From Chiua virens (lineage: Eukaryota > Basidiomycota > Agaricomycetes > Boletales > Boletaceae): DNA of 64,000 bases. Position numbers and translations under genes: made by a program. The notes under the pieces were generated by a model, which ran no database searches, was not told the origin of the DNA, and worked only from the letters and a program-made list of their open reading frames with translations. Position 1 is the first letter of the stretch, and every line of letters starts with the position of its first letter. Below, piece after piece: positions 45,701 through 55,917 of this stretch. The stretch is from assembly GCA_019787685.1 (NCBI GenBank), contig JAHNUO010000001.1, positions 3,520,023-3,584,022 of the forward strand. Direction: 5' to 3'.

Positions 45701-46366
45701 CTGGACGACAAGGGCAAATGGACAACGTAACAGTTTCAAGGCCTATATGAACGTTAGCTAGCATAATAACATACTGCCAAGTGACTCACGATCAAAATAA
45801 AGGCAAGTGACCACTAATCGCCTCGGAATACAAGAACTCCCACACAAAGGAAGATCGACGGCATCCACATTTGCTAATGTGGAGAGCGACTTAGTGACGC
45901 AGAGATACTGCATGTAGGGCTTCAGAAGGGCTGGGATAACAACTTGGGACCACCGACAATGTTGATTCTGTCGTTTCTGAGATGCGGAAGTATAGACAAC
46001 TGGAGGGTCGCCGAAAATTTGGATGGTATCAACAAACGCATCCCCGTCCTCCGGCGGTATGTGAACAGCAGGATCACGAGTGGGAGAGCTTGGGTGATTG
46101 TCGACTAAATAACCTTGTGAAAGGTGTTGACGACCAGGTAGTACAAGATACGGTGGAGGGCGACAAAGATAACCAAGGTTGGAACCACGCACGCGAGATG
46201 TTGGCAGAAGTCGCGACTGACAAACGGTGGATGGAATGGACGATGCTCCGGCTGTAATAGGACCGCTCTCTGGTGCTTCAGTGTCAATAGTTGGGTTACT
46301 AACACGAGCTGATTTTGTTGGAGACGATGAGCGAGAAACACACAGGCGAGGGCGACGCACGGCCAT
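42759..46366 (-). CDS. KDZ transposase
   Basis: A multi-exon gene from ATG 46,366 (MAVRRPRLCVSRSSSPTK) to TGA 42,759. The N-terminal region carries a Cys-rich module (CPCRPAPLQLVAIGLFGCAP, then LAVDFRVLELVKALFVR and a CPLCFGG pair). The catalytic core shows VCIDACFTQKR (Asp codon about 45,170), LLYDIGCQLERS (Asp about 44,723) and a SDGEGCERLWS motif (Glu about 44,552), with AYGHQWPCQIVYHPRK between. This is the pattern of the Kyakuja-Dileera-Zisupton family with an RNase H-like fold. The C-terminal half is helical (LEARRKLL-type coiled coils) and ends in an acidic stretch. It would cut and paste the element. GACTTCGTGTC motifs lie 37-120 bases upstream. Confidence 0.9.
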
Positions 46367-46402
46367 AGAAGAATGGACAGGAAATGAAACAGAAGCTAGC
46401 CT

Positions 46403-46489
46403 GACACGAAGTCAGAGAAAGCACAAAGACCCGAAGTCGATGGAGAAAGGCGTGTTTGACACGAAGTCAACACAAGGAGACACGTAGTC
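46403..46489 (-). promoter_or_regulatory. GACTTCGTGTC motif cluster upstream of KDZ gene
   Basis: On the plus strand: GACACGAAGTC at 46,403-46,413, GACCCGAAGTC at 46,428-46,438, GACACGAAGTC at 46,458-46,468 and GACACGTAGTC at 46,479-46,489. Relative to the minus-strand transposase the motif reads GACTTCGTGTC, the same orientation as in front of A2 and B2. The role (transcription factor or transposase site) is inferred. Confidence 0.6.
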
Positions 46490-46505
46490 CCAAATGAGTA
46501 AGGAA

Positions 46506-46670
46506 AGGAGAGGAAGTATCACGACGAGCGAAGTCTTTTCGGGTGCTGGGAAACTGGATCAACAAAAGTCAGCAGCAGCGTGTCAGCAGGGAGAGGAAGG
46601 ATCACAACAGACGAAGTGTGCTTGGGTGCTGGGAAACTGGGTCAACGAAAGTCAGCAGCAGCGTGTCAGC
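46506..46670. repeat. Tandem duplication of about 83 bp between KDZ and B2
   Basis: Two copies (46,506-46,587 and 46,588-46,670) share GAGAGGAAG.ATCAC, GGGTGCTGGGAAACTGG and GTCAGCAGCAGCGTGTCAGC. No coding is seen from 46,367 to 46,804. Confidence 0.85.
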
Positions 46671-46804
46671 ATCATGCAGTAATACGTGGAAACGAAATAG
46701 ATTACATATATTCATATAAAACATGTAACGATAAAGAAGAAGGGAAGCACGAACGTAGCAACATTGATATAAACGAGATATTTCCATCCTAGCCACAGTA
46801 GGCA

Positions 46805-48921
46805 TCATGCAGGGACACGGTGAGAGACAATTGGAGGGCGCCCAAAGTAGTCGAAGAAGGTTTGCGTGTAAAACATGCACGCACTTGACAGAACATCGAA
46901 TTGTAGAACAGAGGAAAACGACTCCTTGGCGATAGGCGAGTGCAAACGAGAAGGTGACTCAGGCCAGGAAGACAGAAGTATCCGCCAGCTCTCCAGGAAT
47001 GGATATGCGATGTCTGCTGAACCCCACATTCCTTGCTCGGTTGTCGGCATATCGTCCTCCCACATCACAAGTCCTGATTCTCCTGGAAAGATGCTGTGTA
47101 GCAATTCGGTCCTTTCTTCGGGTGCCTCTTCCCAGATCTTCGGAACCATTGCACGATCCAGCGCCAATAGCTCATACCGGAAGCTCAGCTCGTATATCTC
47201 CCACAAGATTGACCGAATTAGGTGAGCAGGCGGGTCCTCAAGTGTCGAAATGGCGATACGCTGGTTTCGCCATAGCACAGAGTCCTTCCCAGCCCACGTC
47301 TCCCCCTGAGCGTGAACGAGAACATCCCCAAACAGAGTCTTCGCGGCCATTTTCTCCTGAGCTGATCAGGTCGTCGCATTGTTGGTGGCAAGATCTGTTG
47401 GGATCGAGTTTAAAAAGTCCCGCCAGGTTTGAGGGACAGGAAGCGGACTTGGGGGGTTGTGGTCAATGCGACTAATCCAAATGGGTCGCGCAGCAAGCCA
47501 ATTGGCGCAGAATAATTTCCGCCTCTGAGGTGATGCCGGTGTGATGAGCAGCGCGGGTTCAGGGAATCGATACCCGGTATCCACGACACCTTTTTTGACT
47601 CTAGCAGGATCCCTATCAACCCGCCTGAACGCTGCAACCCATTGAGGGAAGGCAAGTGGCATATTAGTGGCGTCAATCTCCGCCCACTTATCTCGACCAC
47701 TCTTCGGGTTATGTGCCTTTTTGTGTGCTGCTATCGAAGGTTGAAATATATATTAGAATAAACTTTGGTTACAGTGAGGTCAGAACATACCGGACGCCGA
47801 ATACACTTGCCGCTGGGCATGGTTGCGTGCATTATTTTGCCTGTTTGCTTGTACACGCCCACCTGACGCCCCTCGCGAGGAAGAGGCAGCTTGGTTTGCT
47901 TGAGGAGCAACATCGGGAGCGACGGAAGAGGGAGAATTGATGACTGAGGCGCGGTAGGTGCTTCGAGTGTTGAAATGGCGTTCGGTGCCTCCAGGTCCCC
48001 GATGAAGAGTGGGTAAAACGGTGACAACACCGTTGTGTACGAAATTCTTCTGGATGATATGGTTGGGGCGGGTGACGGCGACAATGTTGACAATGTTGAT
48101 ATCCGGGGGAACAAACTCCGGAGACCGAACAAGCCAAACCGGCACGCCAGCACGGTAAAGCCTCTCGCAAGTGGTGAGGTCTTTTGTAAAGCAGCCCATC
48201 AAGATGGGGTCGGTAGGTTTGGGAAAGTCGGGATAGGTGAGGACGAATTTGTAGTCGTTGACATATACCATATGGGCAGCGATGTCGAGAAGAAAGCGCT
48301 GTAATTGCGCGACATAGAGGACGACGTCGAGGAAGGTGAGAGGGTGATGCTTGAGGATGTTGAGAAGATGTCGGGCATGAAGAATCATTCCTGTGACGAT
48401 ATCTTTCTTTCCCTCCCGATTGGCCTTCCATTCTTCGACAACCGGTCGTGCGAGGAGGTAGAGACGATGTAAGTGATAGTAAGCGTTGCGGCTGAGCTTG
48501 CCTATGCGAAAGGGTGATTCTGGATCGATTAACTCGAAATCTGCTTCGGTGGGTGTCCAGCACTCGTAATGTATCTTGGATGGGTCGTCGGCGGTCTCCA
48601 CGACTGTCTGCATGTTGGGAATGCAAATCGCGTATTCAAAATCCTTGCTATATGCCTGTGGCCACTGGAAGCAATCTTGATAACCAAAGCGTCCATCGGC
48701 ACGAGCTTGCAGTTCTTCATTCTCGAAGCAGTGGGGTTCGGGAATCCAGGTCGCGTTCGGCGAGGTTATGACATACGGGTCACAATATGCGAGGACGTTG
48801 GCGTCAAACTCGCGAATGTGTTCTTGAGAAGAATCCAGTTCGACTATTTTGCCTTCCTAGTAATAAAGCGCTTACCTTGACCCGGTCTACGATAGGGCTT
48901 GAATTCGCGACGAGGAAACAT
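46805..48921 (-). CDS. Cargo gene B2, unknown function
   Basis: ATG 48,921 (MFPRREFKPYRRPGQ), intron 1 GTAAGC... ending TTCTTCTCAAG (about 52 nt; an earlier AG would give only 32 nt), then HIREFDANVLAYCDPYVITS and GRFGYQDCFQWPQAYSKDF. The long exon includes NREGKKDIVTGMILHARHLL, a hydrophobic helical run around FLDVVLYVAQLQRFLLDIAA, and AGVPVWLVRSPEFVPPDINI; the next segment is Ser/Gln/Asn rich. An intron (GTATGT...CGATAG, about 47,730-47,789) leads to TRPIWIS-type text and then an in-frame TGA at about 47,363, after which the same frame stays open to 46,805. Either the protein ends at the TGA or the codon is a nonsense mutation. No domain is recognised; B1 at 13,180-16,680 is a paralogue. 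Confidence 0.7.
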
Positions 48922-49021
48922 GATCTAACATGAGATATTGATTAGTTGTCGATGAACAGAACGATCAGCTGCGTACTGGCAATGGATGACAATCTATGCA
49001 CTTTCTTAAACGTCTAGCACG

Positions 49022-49195
49022 CGGGGATAGGAGATAAATTTGCCCAACATTAAAATTGATTGTAAGAAGCGAATACATTTAACAGTGAACGAACTCACCA
49101 AAGTGTAGGTGGTTGTGAATGTAAATATGCCTGACGTTGGAATTGATTGTGAGGAAGCGAACGCATTTAACAAATGAATGAACTCACCGAAGTGT
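49022..49195 (-). repeat. Direct duplication of about 85 bp upstream of B2
   Basis: On the minus strand two adjacent segments share CTTTGGTGAGTTCGTTCA / CTTCGGTGAGTTCATTCA, then GTTAAATG..TTCGCTTC and ATCAATT...GCA.ATTTA. Both carry a GGTGAGTT 5'-splice-like sequence. The duplication exists only on the B2 side, outside the mirrored arm. Confidence 0.75.
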
Positions 49196-49411
49196 AGGTA
49201 GTTGATTTGTGGTTAGAGGGTTGCGAGAACGAACGATTGTACCTGCTGGAAGACGTGAAGAATTAGTGGGAGGAATAAGAAAGATGGAATGAAAAATGCG
49301 TACCAAACGTCGACGAGAGTTGCGCGGGATTCAAGAGAGGTTCACCCTCGAAACGGTCTTCAACCCCGTTGGTGATACTTCCGTAGACGGTGACACCGGG
49401 GCGACCGTAAG

Positions 49412-49484
49412 GACACGAAGTCCTAAGGGTGCTTCAGCTCAGAGACGCGTAGTCAACTGAGCGAAGATTGAAAGGCACGAAGCC
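49412..49484 (-). promoter_or_regulatory. Motif cluster facing B2
   Basis: Plus strand: GACACGAAGTC 49,412-49,422, GACGCGTAGTC 49,444-49,454, GGCACGAAGCC 49,474-49,484. They lie in the left arm and have the same orientation relative to B2 as the other clusters have to their genes. Confidence 0.55.
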
Positions 49485-49565
49485 AATCAAAATCCTGAAA
49501 GGTCTTGTAGAGGTGGTTCTTAACGTTGAAACGTTGAACGGTGAAAGGGTAGAGCGAAAGTCGTG

Positions 49566-49588
49566 GGGAATTCCCAATGGGAATTCCC
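49566..49588. other. Two GGGAATTCCC palindromes at the centre of the mirror
   Basis: GGGAATTCCC occurs at 49,566-49,575 and 49,579-49,588, in the centre of the inverted repeat. The same palindrome makes up the terminal arrays of the element. Confidence 0.85.
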
Positions 49589-49594
49589 AACGGT

Positions 49595-49702
49595 CATTCC
49601 AAATGTGGTCAACGTTTCCCACGTCCACGCACAATGTCCGCGTTGGACCATTCCAAATGTGGTCAACATTTCCCACATCCACGAACAATGTCCGCGTTTA
49701 AC
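49595..49702. repeat. 54-bp tandem duplication in the central spacer
   Basis: Two copies starting CATTCCAAATGTGGTCAAC at 49,595 and 49,649, each with CAATGTCCGCGTT, differing at a few positions. Confidence 0.9.
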
Positions 49703-49768
49703 ACACAAAGTGTTTCCCTCCCACCCCCATCAGCATGCGTCGTGACTCGTCTCCTCAAGATCTTGATT

Positions 49769-49841
49769 GGCTTCGTGCCTTTCAATCTTCGCTCAGTTGA
49801 CTACGCGTCTCTGAGCTGAAGCACCCTTAGGACTTCGTGTC
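49769..49841 (+). promoter_or_regulatory. Motif cluster facing A2 (mirror arm)
   Basis: GGCTTCGTGCC 49,769-49,779, GACTACGCGTC 49,799-49,809 and GACTTCGTGTC 49,831-49,841, mirror copies of the left-arm sites. Confidence 0.55.
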
Positions 49842-50080
49842 CTTACGGTCGCCCCGGTGTCACCGTCTACGGAAGTATCACCAACGGGGTTGAAGACCGT
49901 TTCGAGGGTGAACCTCTCTTGAATCCCGCGCAACTCTCGTCGACGTTTGGTACGCATTTTTCATTCCATCTTTCTTATTCCTCCCACTAATTCTTCACGT
50001 CTTCCAGCAGGTACAATCGTTCGTTCTCGCAACCCTCTAACCACAAATCAACTACCTACGCTTCGGTGAGTTCATTCATT

Positions 50081-50745
50081 GTTTTCTTCAACCCACAGAC
50101 GATGATTAAGTGCAACAGATGCCGTTCTTGTGCATCTAGTATGGTTTTCATGAGTGGTGGGCATCCTTTATCAAAGAACGGACCTCTACCGCCCATCGTG
50201 AGTTCATCGACCACCAATTTCCATTAAACCTAACTCATACCGTTCTTGATCACTTAGCGTCCGTGCGTTCTATGAGTAGTGGAGGGATTTTATCAATGAG
50301 TGGCCCTGCACCGTCTCGTCTCGTGAGTTCATCGTTCATCAGCTTTCGCGACATTCTAGCCCATGCTGTCTGTTTCAGAATAAAGGCCCATCGATCCCGT
50401 GACTGAAATTAATGGCTGTAGAGCGATTCTTCGTAACTAGGTAAGCCTTCTTATGGCTGGCGAGCACTGAATGATCCAAATGAGGTAGCCTATCGTTCGT
50501 ATTACTATGCCCAGAATGGCTCCTCCGAAGCCATTGAAAACTCAACCATGGTTATTCATAGTCCCATCATTTAGGTAAGTCGCTATGGCGTTGTTTTTAC
50601 GTTGAAGCTTATCTAGGAGGATTCGATTTCATTTATTCTGCCCTCGTTATCCCCATCGATTACCAACAGGGTCTCATCGTGAAGAGCTTATATTCCGATG
50701 ACTTGGAGCCATTCCATGTCCCAGCTTTCCCTTTGATTTCAGCGC
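50081..50745 (+). other. A2 leader region with duplicated exon-like segments
   Basis: Two related segments of about 115 bp (around 50,145-50,215 and 50,270-50,330) each contain ATGAGTGGTGG/ATGAGTAGTGG, an open stretch and a GTGAGTTCATCG donor-like sequence. A CTTAG or TTTCAG acceptor-like sequence follows each donor. They may be small 5' exons of A2 or a spliced leader region; the A2 ATG used here lies downstream. Confidence 0.4.
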
Positions 50746-50842
50746 GACTTCGTGTCAGCTTTTTCAACCGTCCAGACTTCGTGTCTGGTTCGTTTTCCCT
50801 TAGACTTCGTGTCAAGGTTTTCTTCACTGCGACTTCGTTGTC
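50746..50842 (+). promoter_or_regulatory. Motif cluster just upstream of A2
   Basis: GACTTCGTGTC occurs exactly at 50,746-50,756, 50,775-50,785 and 50,803-50,813, and as GACTTCGTTGTC at 50,831-50,842. The A2 ATG is at 50,870. Confidence 0.65.
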
Positions 50843-50869
50843 AACAACGGCTTCGTTTTCTTATCCGAG

Positions 50870-53800
50870 ATGCCGTCCACATCACCCCCTCCGACTGGAC
50901 GACCAACCCGTCGTGCAAAACTGGCTCACAAGTTCATTAAACCAACGGTGCGTTTCGTATGCCTAACGAAGGTTTGGTATTAAATTCGTGCTATCTACAG
51001 TGGAACGATGCTCGGACCAAATCGTTGATTAGGCGCCCAAAAAAGTCACCGACTCCACAGGTAAAAGGTCGGATGTTTTGTGCCATGATGAGGTGACGAA
51101 AGGTTTCAGGATGACCATACGAAGGAAGATTTACCGCAAGCTCTCTTTCTCGAGGGAGAACAGGAGCCTGATGAAGATAGTGGGCAAGGAGATGACCCCC
51201 ACTGCGATGCAACCAATCACGAGGTAGTGGATGAGCGGCCTGCGAGGACGCGCAGAAAAGGTAACCCTTTCGTATCAAGATGCCAGGATATATTGATCAA
51301 ATATAAACGACAGGTACTGCTCTGAAAGATCAGTCCCAGAATGACTGCATCGTCGAAAATGTGGACAACACAGATGATAACGACCTCCACCATGGTAAGT
51401 TCCACCATATTCAAATCCGGCCCTGTGATTTACTATGTTGGCAGATGGGTCAGGCGACGATGACGACGACGACTGGAAACCGGATGAGCTGCAGGAAGTG
51501 CAGCAACAAAATGGCACGTTCTACCTCGTTCAATCCTGTTTAATTATTTAAAGTCTTCACAGATGAGTCGAGCAACGATGATGCTGATTGGCTGCCAGAA
51601 GATCAGGACGAGTTACAACAAGCACCGGAGCGAAGTGAAATGCGTTGCGAGTCTCGCAGTTCAAGAAGAAATTGGCTACTATCCATCGCCACAGGCTCCA
51701 ACCGAGTTCCCCACACTACGATATACCACAACCCCCAGACGACGATCCACTGATTTTTCCGGCATCAGATGATGAGGACCCAAATCATGCTGAGCCGGTC
51801 GATCAGCCCGATGATTTGAATGACGAGGACGAATGTTCCAATATGTTAGGGGCAAAGGGCAAAGCGATTCACCGTCCCGGCCCCTTACCTGATGAGGCAT
51901 GTCGAAAAGCCCATGAACTTGGTGATAGTGTCATGAAGGATATCAAAGCCTTAGCAGTGCAGTACGGCAAGCCTGTTCAGCGGATCCTCGAGGAAGCGGG
52001 TCTCAAGAAGCTTGCTACCCGAGCTGAGCAGCGATGGAATCTTCACCAAAAGTGGTACGCATTCTGCCACCCCATTGCCAAGGATGGTAAGTGCAATGCT
52101 CTCATTAGCTTTCTAGTATTGACTCCCAGACAGAGAGTGTCAAAGATTATCACTCTCGACAAAAAGAGCACTACGAAACACATGGTGATGAAGAAGAACA
52201 TCCTGAGTTGTGGAAGGACATAAGAGAACATGGAACTGCCATTGTTAGAGAAGGGGAACTCTCTGCAAAATCTCTAGCTGCACTGATTGCAGAAGCCCGT
52301 GAGCAATTTGCAAAAGGAGTGAGTGTTGAGCCTCGATGTTGTACTTTATTCACTTATCAGCCATTCATGCAGGCATCTGGCTGGAGTCGCCTAGAAGGTG
52401 TAGAAGTCATTGGTATGGTGGTTTACAAAGGCCATGACCCATCTGCACGCCATGCCGCTGGTTGGTTTGGGGGATCTACCTTCGCCCGGGAGTTAATCAA
52501 CACCCATGAAATACAGCTGGCTAAGTGGTTGGATTATGTCACAACTGTGATCAAGTGCGTCGTCCACCATCTTTTTCCACCCTTTTCATTTACTGTGGAT
52601 TATTCAGATATAAAGAGATTGATCCTGCTATGACTATTCCTGTCCCTAACATTGATATCAATGTGGACGTGCGTGACATATCAAACATCGATGACGAATT
52701 TGAACGTGGAACAACTGAGGGTTTCTGTGATTGGCTTCAGCGTATTGTGCCAGTGATGATGGGCAAAAATATCAGTAAGTTTCTTGTATTCTTTTAATGA
52801 TGATGCTCACACACCACAGAGGGGTTTGGTTGTACAGATGGCAAGAATGTTCGGTGGCAATCATTCGATGATCTCCTATATCGACATAAGTTAACCATTA
52901 CCAACTGGCCTGTTGGTGTTCCCAGTCCTCCTTTGTGGGTACCTCACAATGCCACGATTGATGAACTCATTGCTGTTGTTGGACCTTATCTCAAGAAACA
53001 CATTCCGGGGCTCCATACACGCCACATTGTACCAAATGCAGGTAAAAGAAGGTTTATGAAAGTGAAGAACAAGCAGCGCCATCTGGAAACTCCGGATGTT
53101 GAGGTGTTGGTCGGGAGATGGTTACCGGGTAAGTCTTAGTTGTGTCCTTTGGTTTCTTGCTTACCTTCTGTATTATAGAATGGTGCTCTTGGTTGGAGAA
53201 CAGTGATCCTAGAATGTTCAACATACCACTTGTTACTGATACAGCATCACAAGCAACATGCGTCCTCAGGCAATGCCGCAAGTTCCTTCAGGATGTTCCT
53301 CGTGATGTCAGCATTCCCCCTGAAGCACCATCAAGCCACTCCTCCAGTCCATCACTCTCTTCACGTGAACACACTCCTTTTGTAGCTTGTAAAAAGGCCC
53401 AGGATAAGCAACCTCGTCGTGATCATGTGGAGTCCCTACCTGGACCTCGTTCGAAGTCCAGCTTAAACTCACGCAAGCATCCTCGTGATGAAGAGGGGCG
53501 GTTCCTTGGGGAACATACTGGACCAAAGCATGCAAGGCTAGACCCCCAAGTGAGTATGCCTTGTAATATTTATTTTATCTGTTCAATATTAAGTGTCATA
53601 GGAATTGCATCCCCAGCGGGCACATCAGCAATTGTAAGCTATCTAGTCATTCAGTAATTTGACATGACTCATAGTGTTTAGACAATCTAATGCTCATGTG
53701 GTCAAGATCCCTCGCCATCATGTGCCACCTCAAAATTTGGTAGCCACTCGTCCAGGGTATGTTTGTTTTGTAGTATAGGATTGTATTTGTCACTGTTGTA

Positions 53801-54122
53801 ACCATGTTTGACATCCAGAAATTTCCACCAAGATGCATATCAAGAATCACGTCCTGTTGGTCAGGGTTCAGCTCGGTACCGTTCTGAGGTATCCCGAGTT
53901 TATCCTCGTCACGAACCTCCTCGCCGTCATGTTGTTGGCAGATCATTGCAGGGAATGCGTCATTCACGTTCACCATCATACCAGAGGAGAACTCATGTTC
54001 TTCGTGATGTTTCTCCTGTTGCAGGCCCATCTCGTGCACAATATGTGGAAGTGGGCAGTGCTGATGAATATGAGGATTTGTCAGATACTGCTAGACATTA
54101 CTATGATACCTACTATGACTGA
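50870..54122 (+). CDS. Cargo gene A2, unknown function
   Basis: ATG 50,870 (MPSTSPPPTGRPTRRAKLAH). Exons 50,870-50,947 and 51,001-51,060 are in phase, with introns GTGCGT...CTACAG and GTAAAA...TTTCAG. Acidic linker exons follow, then KPVQRILEEAGLKKLATRAE, NLHQKWYAFCHPIAKDG, ESVKDYHSRQKEHYE, DPSARHAAGWFGGSTFAREL, NWPVGVPSPPLWVPHNATID and IPLVTDTASQAT, and a Ser/Arg/His-rich tail ending DTARHYYDTYYD at 54,122. Near 51,640-51,660 a frame change is needed that I cannot explain with an intron. There is no known domain; the basic N terminus and acidic/basic tracts suggest a nuclear or nucleic-acid-related protein, which is inference. A1 is a paralogue. Confidence 0.7.
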
Positions 54123-54158
54123 GCTATGGTACATACCATTCAGACTTTACTTGTAGTA

Positions 54159-55767
54159 CAGTGGCTCAAACAACTGTCCCAATGTTTGCATGTTTTTCAC
54201 TAAATGCAACAAAATGCGGTAACCACTAAACCTTACCCAAATCTGTGGGTGAATGAAATATAGTGCTTACTCTTGGCTTTCTATTGGATCAAGGGTCAAA
54301 GAATTTGAATAAGAATTGATGAAATGGCATTCATTTCAAAATGCTCACTCATTGGGACAGTTTTTTGACTTTAAGTTTGGATTACATATGTTGGGCCCTA
54401 GCATGCTGTAAAGTACTTACATAAGCATGACAATGGTTCTGTTATGTTATCTTTATGTAACTGTCATCAGCTAGCACTATATAAACCCTACCATCTCATG
54501 ATAATTTTCCCACCATTGTCATGAAACCCATCTCTAGCTCTCAAAGGGACAACATCATCTCTCTCCTTTCTCTTGGCCTTTCCTCTAGGAAAATAGCCTC
54601 TCAAACTGGTCTAGGCAAGTCTACAGTGTCTAGGGTTCTTCAGGAAATCCAGCCAGACAAGACTAGACATCTTGGTGGTCGCTCTTCAAAACTTTCATCT
54701 ACCAACAAGAGGGCTATTGTACAACAGATCATCACTGGCAAAGCCAAAAATGCTGTTGAGGCCACCAAATTTATCAATACTATTATTGACACTCCTGTCT
54801 GTACTCAGACAGTCAGGAATACCCTCAAGGAAGCCTCCTTGAAAGCTGTAGTGAAGAAGAAAAAACCTCTTCTTTCCAAGAGTCACAAGCAAAGAAGGTT
54901 AGCCTTTGCTCTCAAGTATCAACATTGGACTGTAGAGGATTGGAAGAGGGTTATATGGTCAGATGAGACCAAGATTAATAGGATTGGGTCAGATGGGCAA
55001 GAGTATGTGTGGAAAAAGGCAGGGGAAGGGTTGATTTCTAGAGAGGTCAAAGGTACAGTCAAGCATGGAGGAGGTTCATTGATGGTATGGGGCTGTATAG
55101 GATGGAATGGGGTGGGAGTTTTGAGTGAGGTGGAGGGAAGGATGGATGCTGAACAGTATGTGAGAATCTTGGAGCAGGGATTGCTGGAAAGCATGGAGGA
55201 ATCTGGAATTCCAGAAGATGACATTATCTTTCAACAAGATAATGATCCCAAGCATACCTCTAAAAGAGCTCAGACTTGGTTTGATGACCAAGGGATTAAG
55301 CTTTTGGATTGGCCTGCACAGTCTCCAGACCTCAGTCCTATTGAACATACCTGGAATCACCTCAAGAGATGCCTTTCAGCTTATGAAAGTGCTCCTAAAG
55401 GAGTTCATCAACTATGGGAGAGATTAGTAGAGGAGTGGGGGAAGATTTCTGCAGAAGAGTGTCAGAATTGGATAGAAAGCATGCCTAGAAGGCTTAAAGC
55501 AGTTATCAAGGCCAAAGGGGGTCATACCAAGTACTAAATACCTATATTTGTATAAAGTCAAAAAACTGTCCCAATGAGTGAGCATTTTGAAATGAATGCC
55601 ATTTCATCAATTCTTATTCAAATTCTTTGACCTTTGATCCAATAGAAAGCCAAGAGTAAGCACTATATTTCATACACCCACAGATTTGGGTAAGGTTTAG
55701 TAATTACCGCGTTTTGTTGCATTTAGTGAAAAACATGCAAACATTGGGACAGTTGTTTGAGCCACTG
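54159..55767 (+). mobile_element. Tc1/mariner element 2 (apparently intact), nested
   Basis: 1,609 bp with TA at 54,157-54,158 and 55,768-55,769. The terminal inverted repeats are about 215 bp. Each carries ACTGTCCCAATG near the outer end and the inverse CATTGGGACAGT at its inner end. It sits 36 bp after the A2 stop inside the KDZ element, so it arrived after that element had its present layout or travelled with it. Confidence 0.95.
54521..55537 (+). CDS. Tc1-family transposase (DD34E), 338 aa
   Basis: Uninterrupted. The N-terminal helix-turn-helix pair is recognisable (SSQRDNIISLLSLGLSSRKI then GLGKSTVSRVLQ, and a second RAIVQQIITGKAKNAVEATK domain). The catalytic core has VIWSDETKINRIG (first Asp), IIFQQDNDPKHTS (second Asp) and QSPDLSPIEHTWNHLK (Glu), with 34 residues between the second Asp and the Glu, the Tc1 signature. 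The length is typical of Tc1 transposases. It could mobilise this copy and any element with the same ends. Confidence 0.95.
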   Translation: MKPISSSQRDNIISLLSLGLSSRKIASQTGLGKSTVSRVLQEIQPDKTRHLGGRSSKLSSTNKRAIVQQIITGKAKNAVEATKFINTIIDTPVCTQTVRNTLKEASLKAVVKKKKPLLSKSHKQRRLAFALKYQHWTVEDWKRVIWSDETKINRIGSDGQEYVWKKAGEGLISREVKGTVKHGGGSLMVWGCIGWNGVGVLSEVEGRMDAEQYVRILEQGLLESMEESGIPEDDIIFQQDNDPKHTSKRAQTWFDDQGIKLLDWPAQSPDLSPIEHTWNHLKRCLSAYESAPKGVHQLWERLVEEWGKISAEECQNWIESMPRRLKAVIKAKGGHTKY

Positions 55768-55917
55768 TATCAATGATTACATGAATAGTGTTGCCTTGTG
55801 AATGATCTAATGGTAGCCACTGAGGAAAGCAAGTATCAACTTTATATGCAAGATAATGACTTTGTATATGTGGTGAGGAGAGTTAAGTGATCAGTGATTG
55901 CTACCATCCAGTGTCTT

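Larger units (their letters stand above)
49173..50080. promoter_or_regulatory. Mirror-image divergent promoter of B2 and A2
   Basis: Arms 49,173-49,495 and 49,759-50,080 (about 323 bp each) are near-identical inverted copies around a 263-bp centre. Each arm reads outward through GACTACGCGTC, GACTTCGTGTC, CACCGTCTACGGAAGTATC and CTTCCAGCAGGTACAATCG to GGTGAGTTCATTC, which looks like a 5' leader with a splice donor. The arrangement would give the two divergent genes the same promoter and leader. Both arms lack long coding frames. The start sites are inferred. Confidence 0.8.

Noticed and set aside
47832..48626. Minus-strand 264-aa ORF rich in Arg, Ser and His
   Set aside because: Alternative frame of B2; the other frame matches B1 and carries the conserved blocks.
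54919..55360. Minus-strand ORFs over the Tc1 transposase
   Set aside because: Shadows of the intact transposase frame.
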